Positions 11,919-23,200 of a stretch of DNA of 64,000 bases are shown here, piece after piece. Position 1 is the first letter of the stretch; each line of letters starts with the position of its first letter. Origin of the DNA: Balanoglossus misakiensis (lineage: Eukaryota; Hemichordata). Below the pieces are notes generated by a model. The model saw only the letters and a program-made list of their open reading frames with translations, was not told the origin of the DNA and did not search any database. The DNA is taken from NCBI GenBank assembly GCA_040954595.2, contig CM082595.2:9672001-9736000 (forward strand). The letters are read 5' to 3'. Made by a program: the position numbers and the translations under genes.

Positions 11919-12734
11919 CTCTGCATGGGCTGGTTAATCAATGTTGACGCAAAGGTTGACCCTACCAAACACTCAAAATTAATGGGCACGACACTGGCCA
12001 CTAGCTCTGCATGGCCTGGTTAATCAATGTTGACGCAAAGGTTGACCCCACCAAACACTCAAAATTGATGGGCACGACACTGGCCACTAGCTCTGCATGG
12101 CCTGGTTAATCAATGTTGACGCAAAGGTTGACCCCACCAAACACTCAAAATTGATGGGCACGACACTGGCCACTAGCTCTGCATGGCCTGGTTAATCAAT
12201 GTTGACGCAAAGGTTGACCCCACCAAACACTCAAAATTGATGGGCACGACACTGGCCACTAGCTCTGCATGGCCTGGTTAATCAATGTTGACGCAAAGGT
12301 TGACCCCACCAAACACTCAAAATTGATGGGCACGACACTGGCCACTAGCTCTGCATGGCCTGGTTAATCAATGTTGACGCAAAGGTTGACCCCACCAAAC
12401 ACTCAAAATTGATGGGCACGACACTGGCCACTAGCTCTGCATGGCCTGGTTAATCAATGTTGACGCAAAGGTTGATCCCACCAAACACTCAAAATTGATG
12501 GGCACGACACTGGCCACTAGCTCTGCATGGCCTGGTTAATCAATGTTGACGCAAAGGTTGACCCCACCAAACACTCAAAATTAATGGGCACGACACTGGC
12601 CACTAGCTCTGCATGGCCTGGTTAATCAATGTTGACGCAAAGGTTGACCCCACCAAACACTCAAAATTGATGGGTACGACACTGGCCACTAGCTCTGCAT
12701 GGCCTGGCTAATCAAGGTTGACGCAAAGGTTGTT
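11919..12734 (+). repeat. 86-bp satellite, about 9.5 units
   Basis: The unit begins CTCTGCATGGCCTGGTTAAT and recurs at 12005, 12091, 12177 and onward every 86 bp with almost no divergence. There are no unique spacers, so it is not a CRISPR array. The duplicate array at 55083-57186 has about 24-25 units. Confidence 0.95.
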
Positions 12735-14066
12735 GAGAGCAGTTGTTTTTTGCTAAACATTAGTGAAAATATGAAATTATTGACATGTAGGATTTCAATT
12801 TTATGATGTAAGAGTATTTTATAATATCTCACCGGGACTTCAGTTGTCGCTGTAGTATTTAACCCAAGTTTAACTGTGCCACCCACGTCCATGCATGGCA
12901 AGGTTTTCTCTCCCAAAAGTTTCAGTTTGGTATCCCAGTTACCATCAGTTGCACTTACTCCACGCCTTCTAAGTTGAATGCGATTTACCATCACAGGATT
13001 CATACTGTGGTGCAAAGACAATTAAAAACATCGATTGTAAGTCATTTAGTAGTGATACCATTGTGACCAAACCTCGTTTTAAAATACATGTAATCTGTAC
13101 TCGAAACTATCATTTTTTTCTTTCTAGAATATTAGAACGCGCTCAAAAATAAAAATGCGACCTGTAAGCGAGTGCCGCGTTTCAATTGGTACTGACGATA
13201 AACACCGCCACTCGGAGATAAAATCAACGTTTTTTTTTTAATGCAAGTGAACGCATGGAGGCGGCCATACTGAATTTAGGTTACATACCAAGACATTCCG
13301 ACTGGGCTTCAGGTGGATTCGGGAAAGGTCTCTAAAACATAATCGGTCATCCAATTTTGTATACTAAATTTCTAAAAATGTAGGACATGGGAGGTTAACA
13401 TACCCACAATGACAGCCAAGGCGTGGCAGTGAAATTGTGCCTCATTGAGGATACAGTCTAGATCCGGAATTCAGCCAACGGCAAACTGTTTAGCGTGCCT
13501 TGTATGCAGCAGGATGGCAACGTTCTGGAACTTAAATTCTGGAAAGAAAATCCGAAATAGCTGAACAGATAACAGAAGAGAGAATACATACAGCTCCGCA
13601 ACTTTTCCACTGGAAGATATAATACCATTTGCCTCTATGATAGAGCAAAGGTATGTTATAATCGCACCCCGAAACTTATGGGCCTGACTTTTTTTTGCCG
13701 TAGTCATTTTGGGTATCTTAACCTCCCATCTTCTACATTTTTAGAAATTTACTCTACAAAATTGAATGACCCATTACATTTTAGAGACCTTTCCCGAATT
13801 CAACCGAAGCCCAATGGGAAGGTCTTCAGATGTAATCCAATATGGCAGCCTCCATGCGATCACGTACATTGAAAATCCATTTATATGATACAACCATGCC
13901 TTGTCAACTCACCTCGGGTCAAAATTACTGCCATCGATTCATCATTTTGCAGTTCAAATTTTAAAAAGCAACTGACAAAAAACAACCACTCTTGCACTAT
14001 TTCTCCACAACATTTACTACTCGTAATTATTAACATTCAATGTTTTCCATTTTATTTCCACTACAG
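12735..14066. repeat. Palindrome centre, axis near 13550
   Basis: 13220-13420 and 13700-13870 read as inverted copies: the block with ATGGAGGCGGCCATA and the ACATTTTTAGAAATTT region recur in reverse. An OB-fold exon sits on each side in opposite orientation. Divergence is substantial, so this is an old inverted duplication. Apart from the decayed exon at 12833-13004 no gene is seen. Confidence 0.7.
12833..13004 (-). pseudogene. Decayed OB-fold exon (inverted copy)
   Basis: On the minus strand an acceptor (TTTGCACCACAG) precedes this segment and a donor (GTGAGAT) follows it, at the same points as in the plus-strand exon 14067-14273. The translation still shows ATDGNWDTKLKLLGEKT and LNTTATTEV. 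Indels break the frame near the start, and about 39 bp in the middle are missing. It is a degenerate duplicate of the OB exon. Confidence 0.65.
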
Positions 14067-14273
14067 TATGAATCAGTGACACATACATCGAATTCTACAA
14101 AGAGACGTAAACTGACCATAACTGATGGCACAAGAGATGCTGAAGTCAACCTTTGGGGTGAGAAAACAGCGCTGCCACTGGATGTAGGTGCCACAGTTAA
14201 ACTAGGCCCATTGGTTATCAACAGATATAAAACATCGTCCACATTAAATACAACAGCGACAACTGAAGTGGAG
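14067..14273 (+). CDS. OB-fold (RPA-like) exon, single-stranded nucleic acid binding type
   Basis: The exon is 207 bp (69 codons), phase 0 at both ends. It is bounded by a good acceptor (TTTTATTTCCACTACAG) and a donor (GAG/GTGAGA). The peptide contains LTITDGTRDAEVNLWGE, then LDVGATVKLGPLVI, then LNTTATTEVE. This is the strand pattern seen in RPA-like OB folds: a T-D-G-T turn, LWGE, VGxxVxL and a closing STxxTEV-type strand. Such domains bind single-stranded DNA or form subunit contacts in replication proteins, and also occur in proteins carried by some Helitrons. No other exon of the gene was recognised nearby. A decayed inverted copy lies at 12833-13004. Confidence 0.55.
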
Positions 14274-15272
14274 GTGAGACATAAAATACTGTTCCTGATG
14301 CTCCTTGAGAACTGTCAAGTAGCCACGGTTCTAGGCGACATAGGATGGATGTCCACGGTACGGGAGGAGGCCATGCATGTATACGGGAAGGAAAAGAATG
14401 AAGCCAACCTGCCCGTACCATCCGACGCAGCCATAAAAACCTGCACACTACCTCGGGAGTTCAATCCAGGCCGCGTACGTGGGGGATTCGTTGGCCATAT
14501 CTCCCCGCAAGAGCCCACAAGAACCACCACCGCAGCTGACGACCTGGAGGAAACTTTGAGCATCTTCCGGGATCCGCAGCTGGAAAAACAGGTACTCGGT
14601 GGCGACAAGGACCAGGCGATGGAGGTGTCGGAAGGGCCAGACCCACCCCGCACCCGTGTATCACCCCCAATAGCAGTAGCGAGAGACGGGGGAAACCAAG
14701 GGCTGCTGCAGGAGCCATCACCCCCACGCCAAGAAATGCTGCCGCTGCAGTCACTGATCAACCCATTGGAGCTGGAGGCGACGTTGGAGGCGGGGGAATA
14801 TCTAATCCCCTGGGAACTTCGACGCCACCCCGGCAGCCCTACTAGGTCCAGATCCCCAACCCGGTCGCCGCGACCGGAGCGTTCTCGAGAGGAAAGGCGG
14901 GACCGCCCACCTTCCCGTGAACGACCATCCTTTTCACGCTGGGGAGATCTCAGCCCCAGACGTCGATCACCGATCCGGTATCCGACGCCGGAACCGCCCA
15001 AAGAAGACGAACGCCGCTGGAGGAGCGCCAGGCCGGCCCAAAGGAGCCCCCTATCCTCTGTTCCACATTACTCATCAGGCCCTTCTCCATGTCCGTTCCC
15101 GGGAGGCCGGAGGTCCACGCGCAAACTGAAGAAACACGCCTTTCAGTGCCACCTTCCAGTTATTTTTACTGAGAAGCCGGTAGTATTCCGCGAGTGGGAC
15201 GCGGTTGAGGCGTTAGAGAAACTCACCTATACTGGCTGTGTGGTCCAGGAAATGAAATACCCGACCTGCTAG
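14274..15272 (+). CDS. Hypothetical open frame in GC-rich insert, read through from the OB exon
   Basis: The frame of the OB exon stays open past its donor to a TAG at 15270-15272 (about 330 further codons). Composition changes abruptly to GC-rich after about 14290. The peptide has an acidic middle and an Arg/Ser/Pro-rich stretch with repeated SPTRSRSPTRSP-like motifs. I recognise no domain. The inverted OB copy lacks this sequence after its donor, so it is an insertion downstream of the exon. A retroelement gag remnant is possible but unproven, and the fusion to the OB domain may be accidental. Confidence 0.3.
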   Translation: MRHKILFLMLLENCQVATVLGDIGWMSTVREEAMHVYGKEKNEANLPVPSDAAIKTCTLPREFNPGRVRGGFVGHISPQEPTRTTTAADDLEETLSIFRDPQLEKQVLGGDKDQAMEVSEGPDPPRTRVSPPIAVARDGGNQGLLQEPSPPRQEMLPLQSLINPLELEATLEAGEYLIPWELRRHPGSPTRSRSPTRSPRPERSREERRDRPPSRERPSFSRWGDLSPRRRSPIRYPTPEPPKEDERRWRSARPAQRSPLSSVPHYSSGPSPCPFPGGRRSTRKLKKHAFQCHLPVIFTEKPVVFREWDAVEALEKLTYTGCVVQEMKYPTC

Positions 15273-16399
15273 ACTTCTATATCCGCAGGGGCGGACCTGG
15301 ACGGATCCCTACGGAATCCTTTTGTTCACCGGAGTCCATGGTGATGATGAAGCGCCTGTGCGTCTTCCAGGGGTGGGAGGTGCCGAACAGGTTCCGACTG
15401 AGCTCCCCCACCACACCAGCGATTCTCATCCACTGGCGTGTCCTTAGCATACTGCTGAGGTGGGTATCCCAATCACGACAGGAAGAATTCCGGGAAATCC
15501 GACCTCACCGGAAAACATCATCAATCCGGACACAGCAACCAGAGAGGACGGGGGCGGAAGCAGTCGCACAGAATCCATCGACGCAGGGGGAGCGAGGACG
15601 CGCCAGGGGTTTTTGATGCATTTTTTATCCCCCAAGCGTGCGCGGAGGAGTGCCGAGTGGAAGACGCGCCCACCACCATAGATGACCTCACTGACTACGA
15701 TGTTGGTGTCCCCCCTGTTATGTTTCCATCAACATGGGAATAATAATGCGATCATAAGGTATAACAACAACCTATTTATTGATCGGCTGAAAAGACTCAA
15801 CAATGTGCTTCGCCTTATCTGGGCGGAAGTGACGTCGTACAGCAATTCATAAACAAGTGGAACACCAACAATGCAACACTAGAGGGCGCTATATTGATCG
15901 TAGCTGTCAGAATACTACACCCCCCCCCCCGCATGTTTAAAGGTTTCTATAGAAAAGCATTGTTGAGGTTCACAAAACTTTGAAGAAGCTTTGCAACCCT
16001 AACTTTGGCCAAAGATTTGAATGTTAAGGTTTCACAAACGTAGTTACAGCTGAGGTTCAACTAAGACTAGTATAAGAGGCTTCAGCACGCCAAGTCTTGT
16101 AGCAAGCTTCAACACAAAGCTTTTTGCAACATTGTTCAAAGCGTTGTCAAAGGTACTGCACAACCCTGGTGAAGTAGTGCTATATTTTCAATTAAATGGC
16201 TTAAGCCATTTGTCTCTCCAACCAGAATTGCACCAGAGTTAAATACACACAGCTTGAAATTGTAAAATGTTGCAAAATCAAACGATCACATCCTTACACC
16301 TATTATTAGAACCAGAAGTTGAGTCAAAATTTTCCTACCTAGAAATTTTCTTTCCTATGAAGTTTTTTGCTTATTGGCATTCATATGGGAGCCTAGACC
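15273..16399. other. End of GC-rich insert and mixed non-coding sequence
   Basis: GC-rich sequence continues to about 15700 with short frames but no recognisable protein. 15716-15915 runs from TGTTATG to CTACA and is followed by a C run. It resembles an LTR edge, but no duplicated partner was found. 16200-16330 matches the recurring block also present at 19560-19720 and 45850-45990. Confidence 0.45.
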
Positions 16400-16765
16400 T
16401 ATTCCAGCTGAGTTGCCAAAATGGCAATGTTGGACAATTCTTCTAATATGCATGATCAAAAATGGCCGCCAAATACCTTCTCTAAAATAAAACTTGGCCC
16501 TTTTTTCTCAAAATTATGTGTAATATCTAAAATTTCAGGATTTGCATCCATATTGGTTATGTATTGCAAATATGGCAGTGTTTGGCAACTTTTCTATTTT
16601 GCATAATCAAAAATGGCCGCCAATCACCACTAAAAGTGAAATTTTGCCATGTTTCCCAAAATGATGCGCAATATCGTATTTTCAGGATTAGCACATTCAT
16701 ATGGGTACCTTTAACAATACAACTGTGTTGCAAATTTGGCAGTGTTACCGTACTAATCATGAAGC
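16400..16765 (+). repeat. Diverged octamer/YY1-like repeat array
   Basis: About two copies of the 160-bp unit in the same orientation as at 1-700, recognisable by AAAATGGCCGCCAA and by TATGGGTACC followed by AACAATA. The octamer is damaged in these copies (ATATGCAT, TTTTGCAT). Confidence 0.65.
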
Positions 16766-17275
16766 AAGGAAGTGCAACCTCTGTATCCCAAATATATGTC
16801 TATCCCCACTCACAAAGAGCCAGCCCCTCTGCATCATCCTGTTCCTCAACTTCACGATGGGAATCCTTTTCAGAATTCCGACCTCAAAACATCCAGGGAT
16901 TCACCATCATTCACCACACCCTCGTCAGTATCCACCATGTTTAGATCCAATGCCTGAACATGTTGTCTCTTTATCTATGGATTGCGTTAAAGGCCAGTGG
17001 GAGTTTCATCTCCTTTTTTTGCAATTTTGACCATTTTTATCTGGTGCATAATGCTAGAGTACATATCATCCATACAGGATGATGCATGTACAGTGATGGG
17101 AAATGTATCAATCCAAACCTGCACTAGATTTGCATACAGTGCCATACCTTTTAGGGCTATTTTCTTGACCCTTTTGATAGTCTGCTGGCCAAAAGTGGCT
17201 GGCCAAAGTGGCCAGCAGAGACATTCTTCCAATACCCTTCATAGTGCCAACAGACAAGGCTTGGATATACAACCT
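16766..17275. other. No gene seen; one hairpin
   Basis: Unassigned sequence with chance frames only. It holds an inverted repeat, TCTGCTGGCCA (17181-17191) and TGGCCAGCAGA (17209-17219), with a 17-nt loop. Confidence 0.4.
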
Positions 17276-17930
17276 GTGTTGCTTGTAAGGCACACATCTC
17301 CAATTGGTACATTGGGCCAATTATACTGTACATGTGTACAGCTAGGAAAAAAATATACTTCATCATAGTTTCCATGGTCAGCAGCTTCAATAACTTGTTG
17401 CCTTTTCTTACTGAACATTTTGACTTATAAAGAAGTATAACAAGAATAAAGTTGTCCAATTAGTGTTGGCAGGGGGGTGGGGGATGTGTTCTCCCATACA
17501 AAGGTGTATAGGTATGTAGTCTTTAAGAAAAACTTGGGGTAAATGACCAGAAAATTTGACTTATAATACAAATAGGTCGGGTTTTGGGCATTTACACGTG
17601 TTGATGTTATCGACTGGGGCGACAGACTACCATCCGAAAATATTTCAAGTACCCCCCCCCCCCCTCGGGTGCCGGCCAGTGGGATGGAGGTGATAGAAAC
17701 TGTTGTAGATACAATAGAGGCCTACAACCTGAAAACCTTCTGGCTTTAACCGAGGACTTGCCATTAAAGATACCTGTAGGCCCCTATATGCTGCTCCCAC
17801 ATACACTCCCAGTCCTAAACCTTGCATCTGATTTGTGGTGCAGATGAAGAATTAAGATTGGCTTGACAATTAGCACACTTAATTGCCTGTTATGAGATAT
17901 AATACATACAATCATGGGACAAGAATGGCA
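17276..17930 (-). repeat. Inverted homologue of 701-1125 and 11749-11918, without the nest
   Basis: Reverse-complement matches include ATTGGACAACTTTATTCTTG at 17441-17460 and the GGAGATGTGTGCCTTACAAG block. The nest-insertion point is uninterrupted here, giving a second empty site. The copy is clearly more diverged than the one at 54488-55082. A C run lies at about 17650. Confidence 0.7.
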
Positions 17931-18360
17931 AAAGTTAAATTATCCAGCAGGTGTTTGAATTATGCAAATTAGAGCAGTTGTCTAATATTGCCATGTCAAC
18001 CATGTTGAAATTGTTTTAGGTACCCATATTAATGGAAACCCTGCAAATTCGATATTACACACCATTTAAAACAAATATGGGAAATTAACATGTTAGAGAA
18101 ATTTGGCGGCCATTTTGGATTATGCAAATTAGAACAGTTGTCTAATATTGCCATGTCAACCATGTTGAAATTGTTTTAGGTACCCAGGAGAGTTGAATGA
18201 AAATGCCATTTGCAATGCAGTTGTCTTGTATTGGGTGCCCATATTAAGGCATTCTTGAAAACGAAACATTATTCATCATTTTGACGCAAACAGAAAAGGT
18301 GTTCAAATGCAAATTGGAAGAGTTGCCCAACCCTGCCATATTTGCAATACAGTTGTAGTG
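17931..18360 (-). repeat. Inverted octamer/YY1-like repeats
   Basis: More than two copies of the 160-bp unit in reverse, with ATTATGCAAATTAGA (octamer complement) at about 17956 and 18120 and TTTGGCGGCCATTTTGGA between them. Confidence 0.8.
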
Positions 18361-18715
18361 ACTGTCAACTCGACTACAGACAGTCTCGATGAACACAAGA
18401 CATGATCCCAATTTGCAAGCTGAGTTGAAACTGACTGCTGCAGTAACTTAGCTGTGGGAATGTCTTGTGTGATTTAAAACAATGATGACCAAATTTAACA
18501 CAGTTTCTCTGAGGTAACCATTTAGCTTTCAGGACTAAGTTTGTTTAAGAATCCTTTATTCTACCCAAGGAACAAATTTCCTTAGAATTTCACAACTGAG
18601 ACACAGTTTACAGATATACAAAAAGTGCGTACTACAAACATAAGAAATTGTTTGCATTTTTTTTTTCTGATGGCAATGCATTTGACTGTAAACAGACATT
18701 GACGTCCTTTAGTAA

Positions 18716-19544
18716 GGGACTGTTCAGTTATGGTGGAGGGGGGGGGGCAAAAGTTTGTGTCATTGGTTTTCAAAATCAGGCCGACACCCCCTTCAACCAG
18801 GACCAAAAAAATGATGACCCCCCCCCCTTTGACAGGACCAAAATATGATGACCCTCCTCCCACCCCGAAAACATTCGCCATCCTTATCTTATGTACACTG
18901 ACTGTATGCAATAAAGGTAAAGGGTCTCCTCACACCTCAATTCTAAATTTCTTAAAGAAATTTATAATTTGAAGTGTATAATAGTATAGCGTTGCAATAA
19001 AGAAGGTCTATGGATAAATTAAAAGGACACGTCAATACAATAGTTGGTAGAATTGGTAAAACAAGAAAAGTGGAAGGGGTGGGTGTACGTAGGACAATTT
19101 TGTAAAATACAATTAATGCATTTTAATGAACTCAAAGGCAAATTAACTTAATGTTGGGGAGGACAAATTTGACTTTTGCCACTCAAAGTTAACATCAGTG
19201 GGGGTGGGATGGCAAGTATTCTGCCCTGGTACACTATATGTGGCGAAGAAATAAGGGGATGGGTGTGGGAGGGGATGTCCTCCTTCCACATAAGAAAACT
19301 TTGTAAAATATGTAGCTCAAAGTTGCATTTTAATGAAGTCAAAAGCAAATTACATGTATCTCAATGTTTGAAAGGACCAATTTTACTGTTGCCACTCCAC
19401 TCAAAGTTAGCATCGGTGGGTACATGTATATGACATCCCCCCTAAACGTTTGAAAAAAAGATGACTCCCTCTTTTGGATTTCAAAATTTAAGTGACCCCC
19501 TGGATTTTGCCAGCCTCCCCCCACCGTAAAAACTGAATGGTCCC
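18716..19544. mobile_element. Harbinger-type non-autonomous element (829 bp)
   Basis: It is flanked by TAA on both sides (18713-18715 and 19545-19547). The ends are GGGACTGTTCAGTT and the complement of AACTGAATGGTCCC, each followed by a G-rich tract with GGTGG. The related blocks at 45830, 53200 and 27330 lack it and run straight from the AGTAG site into CGCTATTTTG or its equivalent. TIRs starting GGG with a three-base TWA target duplication fit PIF/Harbinger. There is no transposase. Inside, a block of about 200 bp is directly repeated (19108-19206 and 19308-19418). Confidence 0.7.
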
Positions 19545-20280
19545 TAAGCGCTATTTTGTCAGTGAAATGGCTCCATTATTATCCCTCCAACCATAGTTGA
19601 AACGGAGTTAAATATGTACAGCTTGAAATCATAAAATGTTGCAAAATTGAACCAAGAGTTTGGTCAATGATCAAGTTCTTACAGCTATTACTAGAACCAT
19701 ACAGTCTCAGCGAACAAGAGACATTGGTCCGATTTGCAAGCCGAGTTGGAACTGACTTTGCCTGCACACAGATGTGCCAATTTCAGCGAATCTTATCGTA
19801 TTTAAAAATGAATATGGAGAATTGTTATCTGTGTTCCTATTGCTAGCCTACATACATGTAGCTGTTGTCATTCTAGTGTTTTTTTTCTGTATACCAAAAT
19901 TGCCACACTGTTTGGGATACTTTTATCAAATGTTATGTGATACTATATCAGCCTGTTTTGGGGATCTTGACAATGACATATATTAGACTTTTCATACACA
20001 GCATGAGGTAGAATTTCAGAAAAGATTAGGTAATAAGACTGTATATCTCATAGGAAATAATCACTTTAGAAGTATTACGATAAAAAAAAATCATTTCACT
20101 CTTATTGGGAGCATACATTTGTAAAACATACATACAGACATGAATACAGACATAGAGAGATCAAGGTGTATACGATTTTCAGTGGGGGAGGGGGTCCTCC
20201 TTAATTGCAAACAACTATGTAATGGTAATTTCCCTTTTATAATAACAATTTTTGAGGTATAAGGAAAAAATATCAAACAA
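19545..20280. other. Arm sequence, no gene
   Basis: Resumes the arm homology (CGCTATTTTGTCAGTGAAATGG, compare 45836 onward). Open frames here are short and not conserved in the other copies. Confidence 0.5.
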
Positions 20281-21600
20281 AATAAACAAAAAAACTAATT
20301 CAGCTATGATTTGATTCAATTATCATTCTAAAGAAGCACATATCATTAACTCACTACTAAACTTTTAAAGTGATCAACCATGCACTTTCTGAGAATTTTT
20401 TTATGCCCCCAAAATACAATTTTTTCATTTTCAGAACATTTATGATATATCACAGTAAAAAAATCCCCTGGAAACTGCAAAACAAAAAATTGCAAAGCAA
20501 TCAAACAAAAATGGCAAAAATTGTCCACAAAAACTATATTGACAGTTCCATCATAGGATTTGTTAAAATGTCGTGATAACACACCTAGGAACCTGCAAAC
20601 CAAATTTCAAAGAACTGTGAGTAGAGGTTTTTGAGTATTTGACCAAAATCACCCCAAAAATATACTTCAAACCAGATATTAACTGAATATGCTCACGTGC
20701 AGTACTGTGATTGGTTGACAGAATAACAAGATTAGAAAAACCAGTGTTAAACCAATTTGGTTTATAGTGTATATGGTGTAAGGGTTGTGTGTTGCACCAT
20801 TGTGAAATGTAAACATGTTTGTGGAATTGTTGCCTTGTCAATTTTTGTAAGGGGTTATGAGTCATGTACCCCATCCTGAACTGCATAAAAAGATAAGTCT
20901 ATGGAATTCTAAAACTCGTTAATCAAAAATGGCAAGAAATATACCAAAAAATATGAATATTTCACCAGATTTCAACAAATCTGATTTCTGTTCATGCCTA
21001 AGAACCTCTTTAACAAGTTTCAATAAGGAAGACATTTTGGCAAACAACAGGTAATTCAGACAAATCTGACTGATATCACATATATGAATTCCCATTCAAA
21101 GTTTCCAATCAATTGGACTTGTGGTTTCACTGAAGACTATTTGGCCAAACCCTGCAGAATTCCCAAAAAATACAATTATGCAAATTTCTTTACAATTTGA
21201 TCATATCTGACTGAGATCACCCCTAGAAACCCAAATACAAAGTATCAAAACAATTGCACTTACAGTTTCACGGGATTTGATTTTTTGACAAAAACAGGAA
21301 ATATTGCCCAAAAATGCATTTTTGCAAATTTCACCACCGTTTGCACAAATGTGATTCAGGTAAGCCCTATGAACCTCCATACCAAGTTTCCAATCAATTG
21401 GACATGTAATTTCAGAGAAGAATTTTTTTAAACAAAACTGCAGAAAATTCCCCCAAACATTCATAAAAAATAGCAAACGCCAGATACTGACTCCACCTGA
21501 ACAAAATCATACGAGGTCTTCCCATAGTACTTGCACACCAATGCACGCCAATTTTTAACTGAATCTGATCCGCTGTTATTAAGTTTTTCAATTTTGACTA
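20281..21600. repeat. Diverged tandem block of roughly 150-bp units
   Basis: A sentence-like unit recurs with heavy divergence: ACCAAGTTTCCAATCAATTGGAC, then TTTCAGAGAA, then a TTGACCAAAA...TGCAAATTTCACC stretch. Related units lie at 22800-23160, 25640-26540, 47230-48060 and 51950-52320. No coding signal. Confidence 0.55.
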
Positions 21601-23200
21601 TTTGAACATTTTTCCAGTTAATACCAGTATGCATTTTTTCGCAATAACAATTTCTATGTACACACTAAATATCAGTAGTTTCAAGTTTTTGATGTTGATG
21701 GACATACACATACATACATCAATACATTTAGACGAAACTGATCCATTCGCAAAATACATAATTCTGTATGAGGCACACATACAGACATACATAGACGACG
21801 GACACCAACTTATGCTATAAGCTGACATTGATATACATGTTAGCCAAAAACCAAAATCAACCTCAAAATAGACATTAAAATATATTGCACCACCATGAGA
21901 AGACAAATTCATTTTTCGACAAATTTTCTGGGGCGTCATTGATATAGCATGGCATATTGTCAAAGTACGTAGTCTCTGTGATAAGATTCCATACACACAA
22001 AATGGTAACCTTGGAAGTCCAGCTGACGTAGTTATGCAATGGCGTCTCGTGTATTCCGTCGCCAAAAAATCATCGTAAAATTGATAGTCGGGGTCACAAT
22101 TCAAGACGACTTTCTCTAAATTCTTTATGAATGGATTAAATCGAAATCGAAATGTTGACGTATGACGTACGGAATGAGATCTGAACAGACATTCAATGTT
22201 ATCATTCTCGCTCGATCACATATTGGGTAAGCCATCTAGCAATCGCTATATAGTATTGGCGATAACAGACTGTCTATAAACTCACAAAACGGATTTTACT
22301 GTTGAGTGTGATCAACCGCCACGTTATTTTTCTCTGAACAATAGACAAATAGAAAGCCTGGTGACATTTTTAGATTGACTGCGTGAGGACCACAATATGC
22401 GTGAATCATTTACGGTTTGTCTTGATGAATGGGTCACGTCATAGTCATAACGCGGATTCGGCTGCACGCCAACTATCCGCCATATATTGTCTCCACTAAC
22501 TTACTCGTAAGTAGTTTCAAACTTCATTTGAAAAGAGTATTCGTCTGACAGTCCTGTAGATTAACAATTTACGCTCTATAAAGCAACTAAACAACGTTAG
22601 CTTCCTTGTGGATTCACGTAGGGAAGTTATTCGTAACGACGGGTACATCGTCTGAGCATGGACAGAACAACGGCAATATCGCCAGGAATGTCTCATTTCA
22701 CAGCGCCCTCAAACAGTCGATCTCCTCAAACTATCGTTTCCACTGGTCATATATGCGGCATTAACGAAAGCTCACATAGACAACCATGTAATAGAAAAAT
22801 TAAAACTTAAATAACTTCATTAATATCAAAGCTACACCCACCAAAACATTTTCAGTTCTTGCCATATGATATCTGAACCTGTGTACTAAATTTGGTTGAA
22901 ATCGGTTCAGCGGTTCTTGAGATATCGGGTATACAGACAGACACACACACACATACATACATACACACACACACACACAGACATCGCTAAACCATAAGCT
23001 CACGTGATTTTCACGTGAGCTAAAAATGAAAAGAAATCCATGAGGTCTCAAAATGAATACACACCAATTTCTAAAGCAATTTGACCAGTTTCCACCAATT
23101 TCACATTGGTCCCAGTGGTAGATAGACATATACGAAATGGGAACCAAAGAATAAAACACATTTCAAAGATTTAACATCTTTTTCCTCAAGAGTGTTTTTC
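21601..23200. other. Mostly private left-arm sequence; microsatellite and hairpin
   Basis: No gene recognised; the longest frame (minus strand, 168 codons) is not conserved in the other arm. A (CA)n/(CATA)n tract lies at 22930-22980. A perfect 11-bp hairpin AGCTCACGTGA-TTT-TCACGTGAGCT lies at 22997-23021. Homology to the other arm resumes by about 23060. Confidence 0.5.

Noticed and set aside
11919-12734. CRISPR-like regular array
   Set aside because: The whole 86-bp unit repeats, with no unique spacers, in a eukaryotic setting. It is a satellite.
14315-15001. 228-codon minus-strand frame
   Set aside because: Shadow of the GC-rich plus-strand frame, low complexity, no recognisable domain.
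15716-15915. Solo LTR (TG...CA, followed by a C run)
   Set aside because: No second copy in the window, no target duplication and no convincing primer site or polypurine tract at the right side.
18716-18972. Gly/Pro-rich frames in the G/C-run region
   Set aside because: They arise from homopolymer runs at the ends of the Harbinger-like element.
21598-22104. 168-codon minus-strand frame
   Set aside because: Covers a CATA-rich stretch and sequence private to one arm. Composition is not protein-like and there is no domain or splice context.
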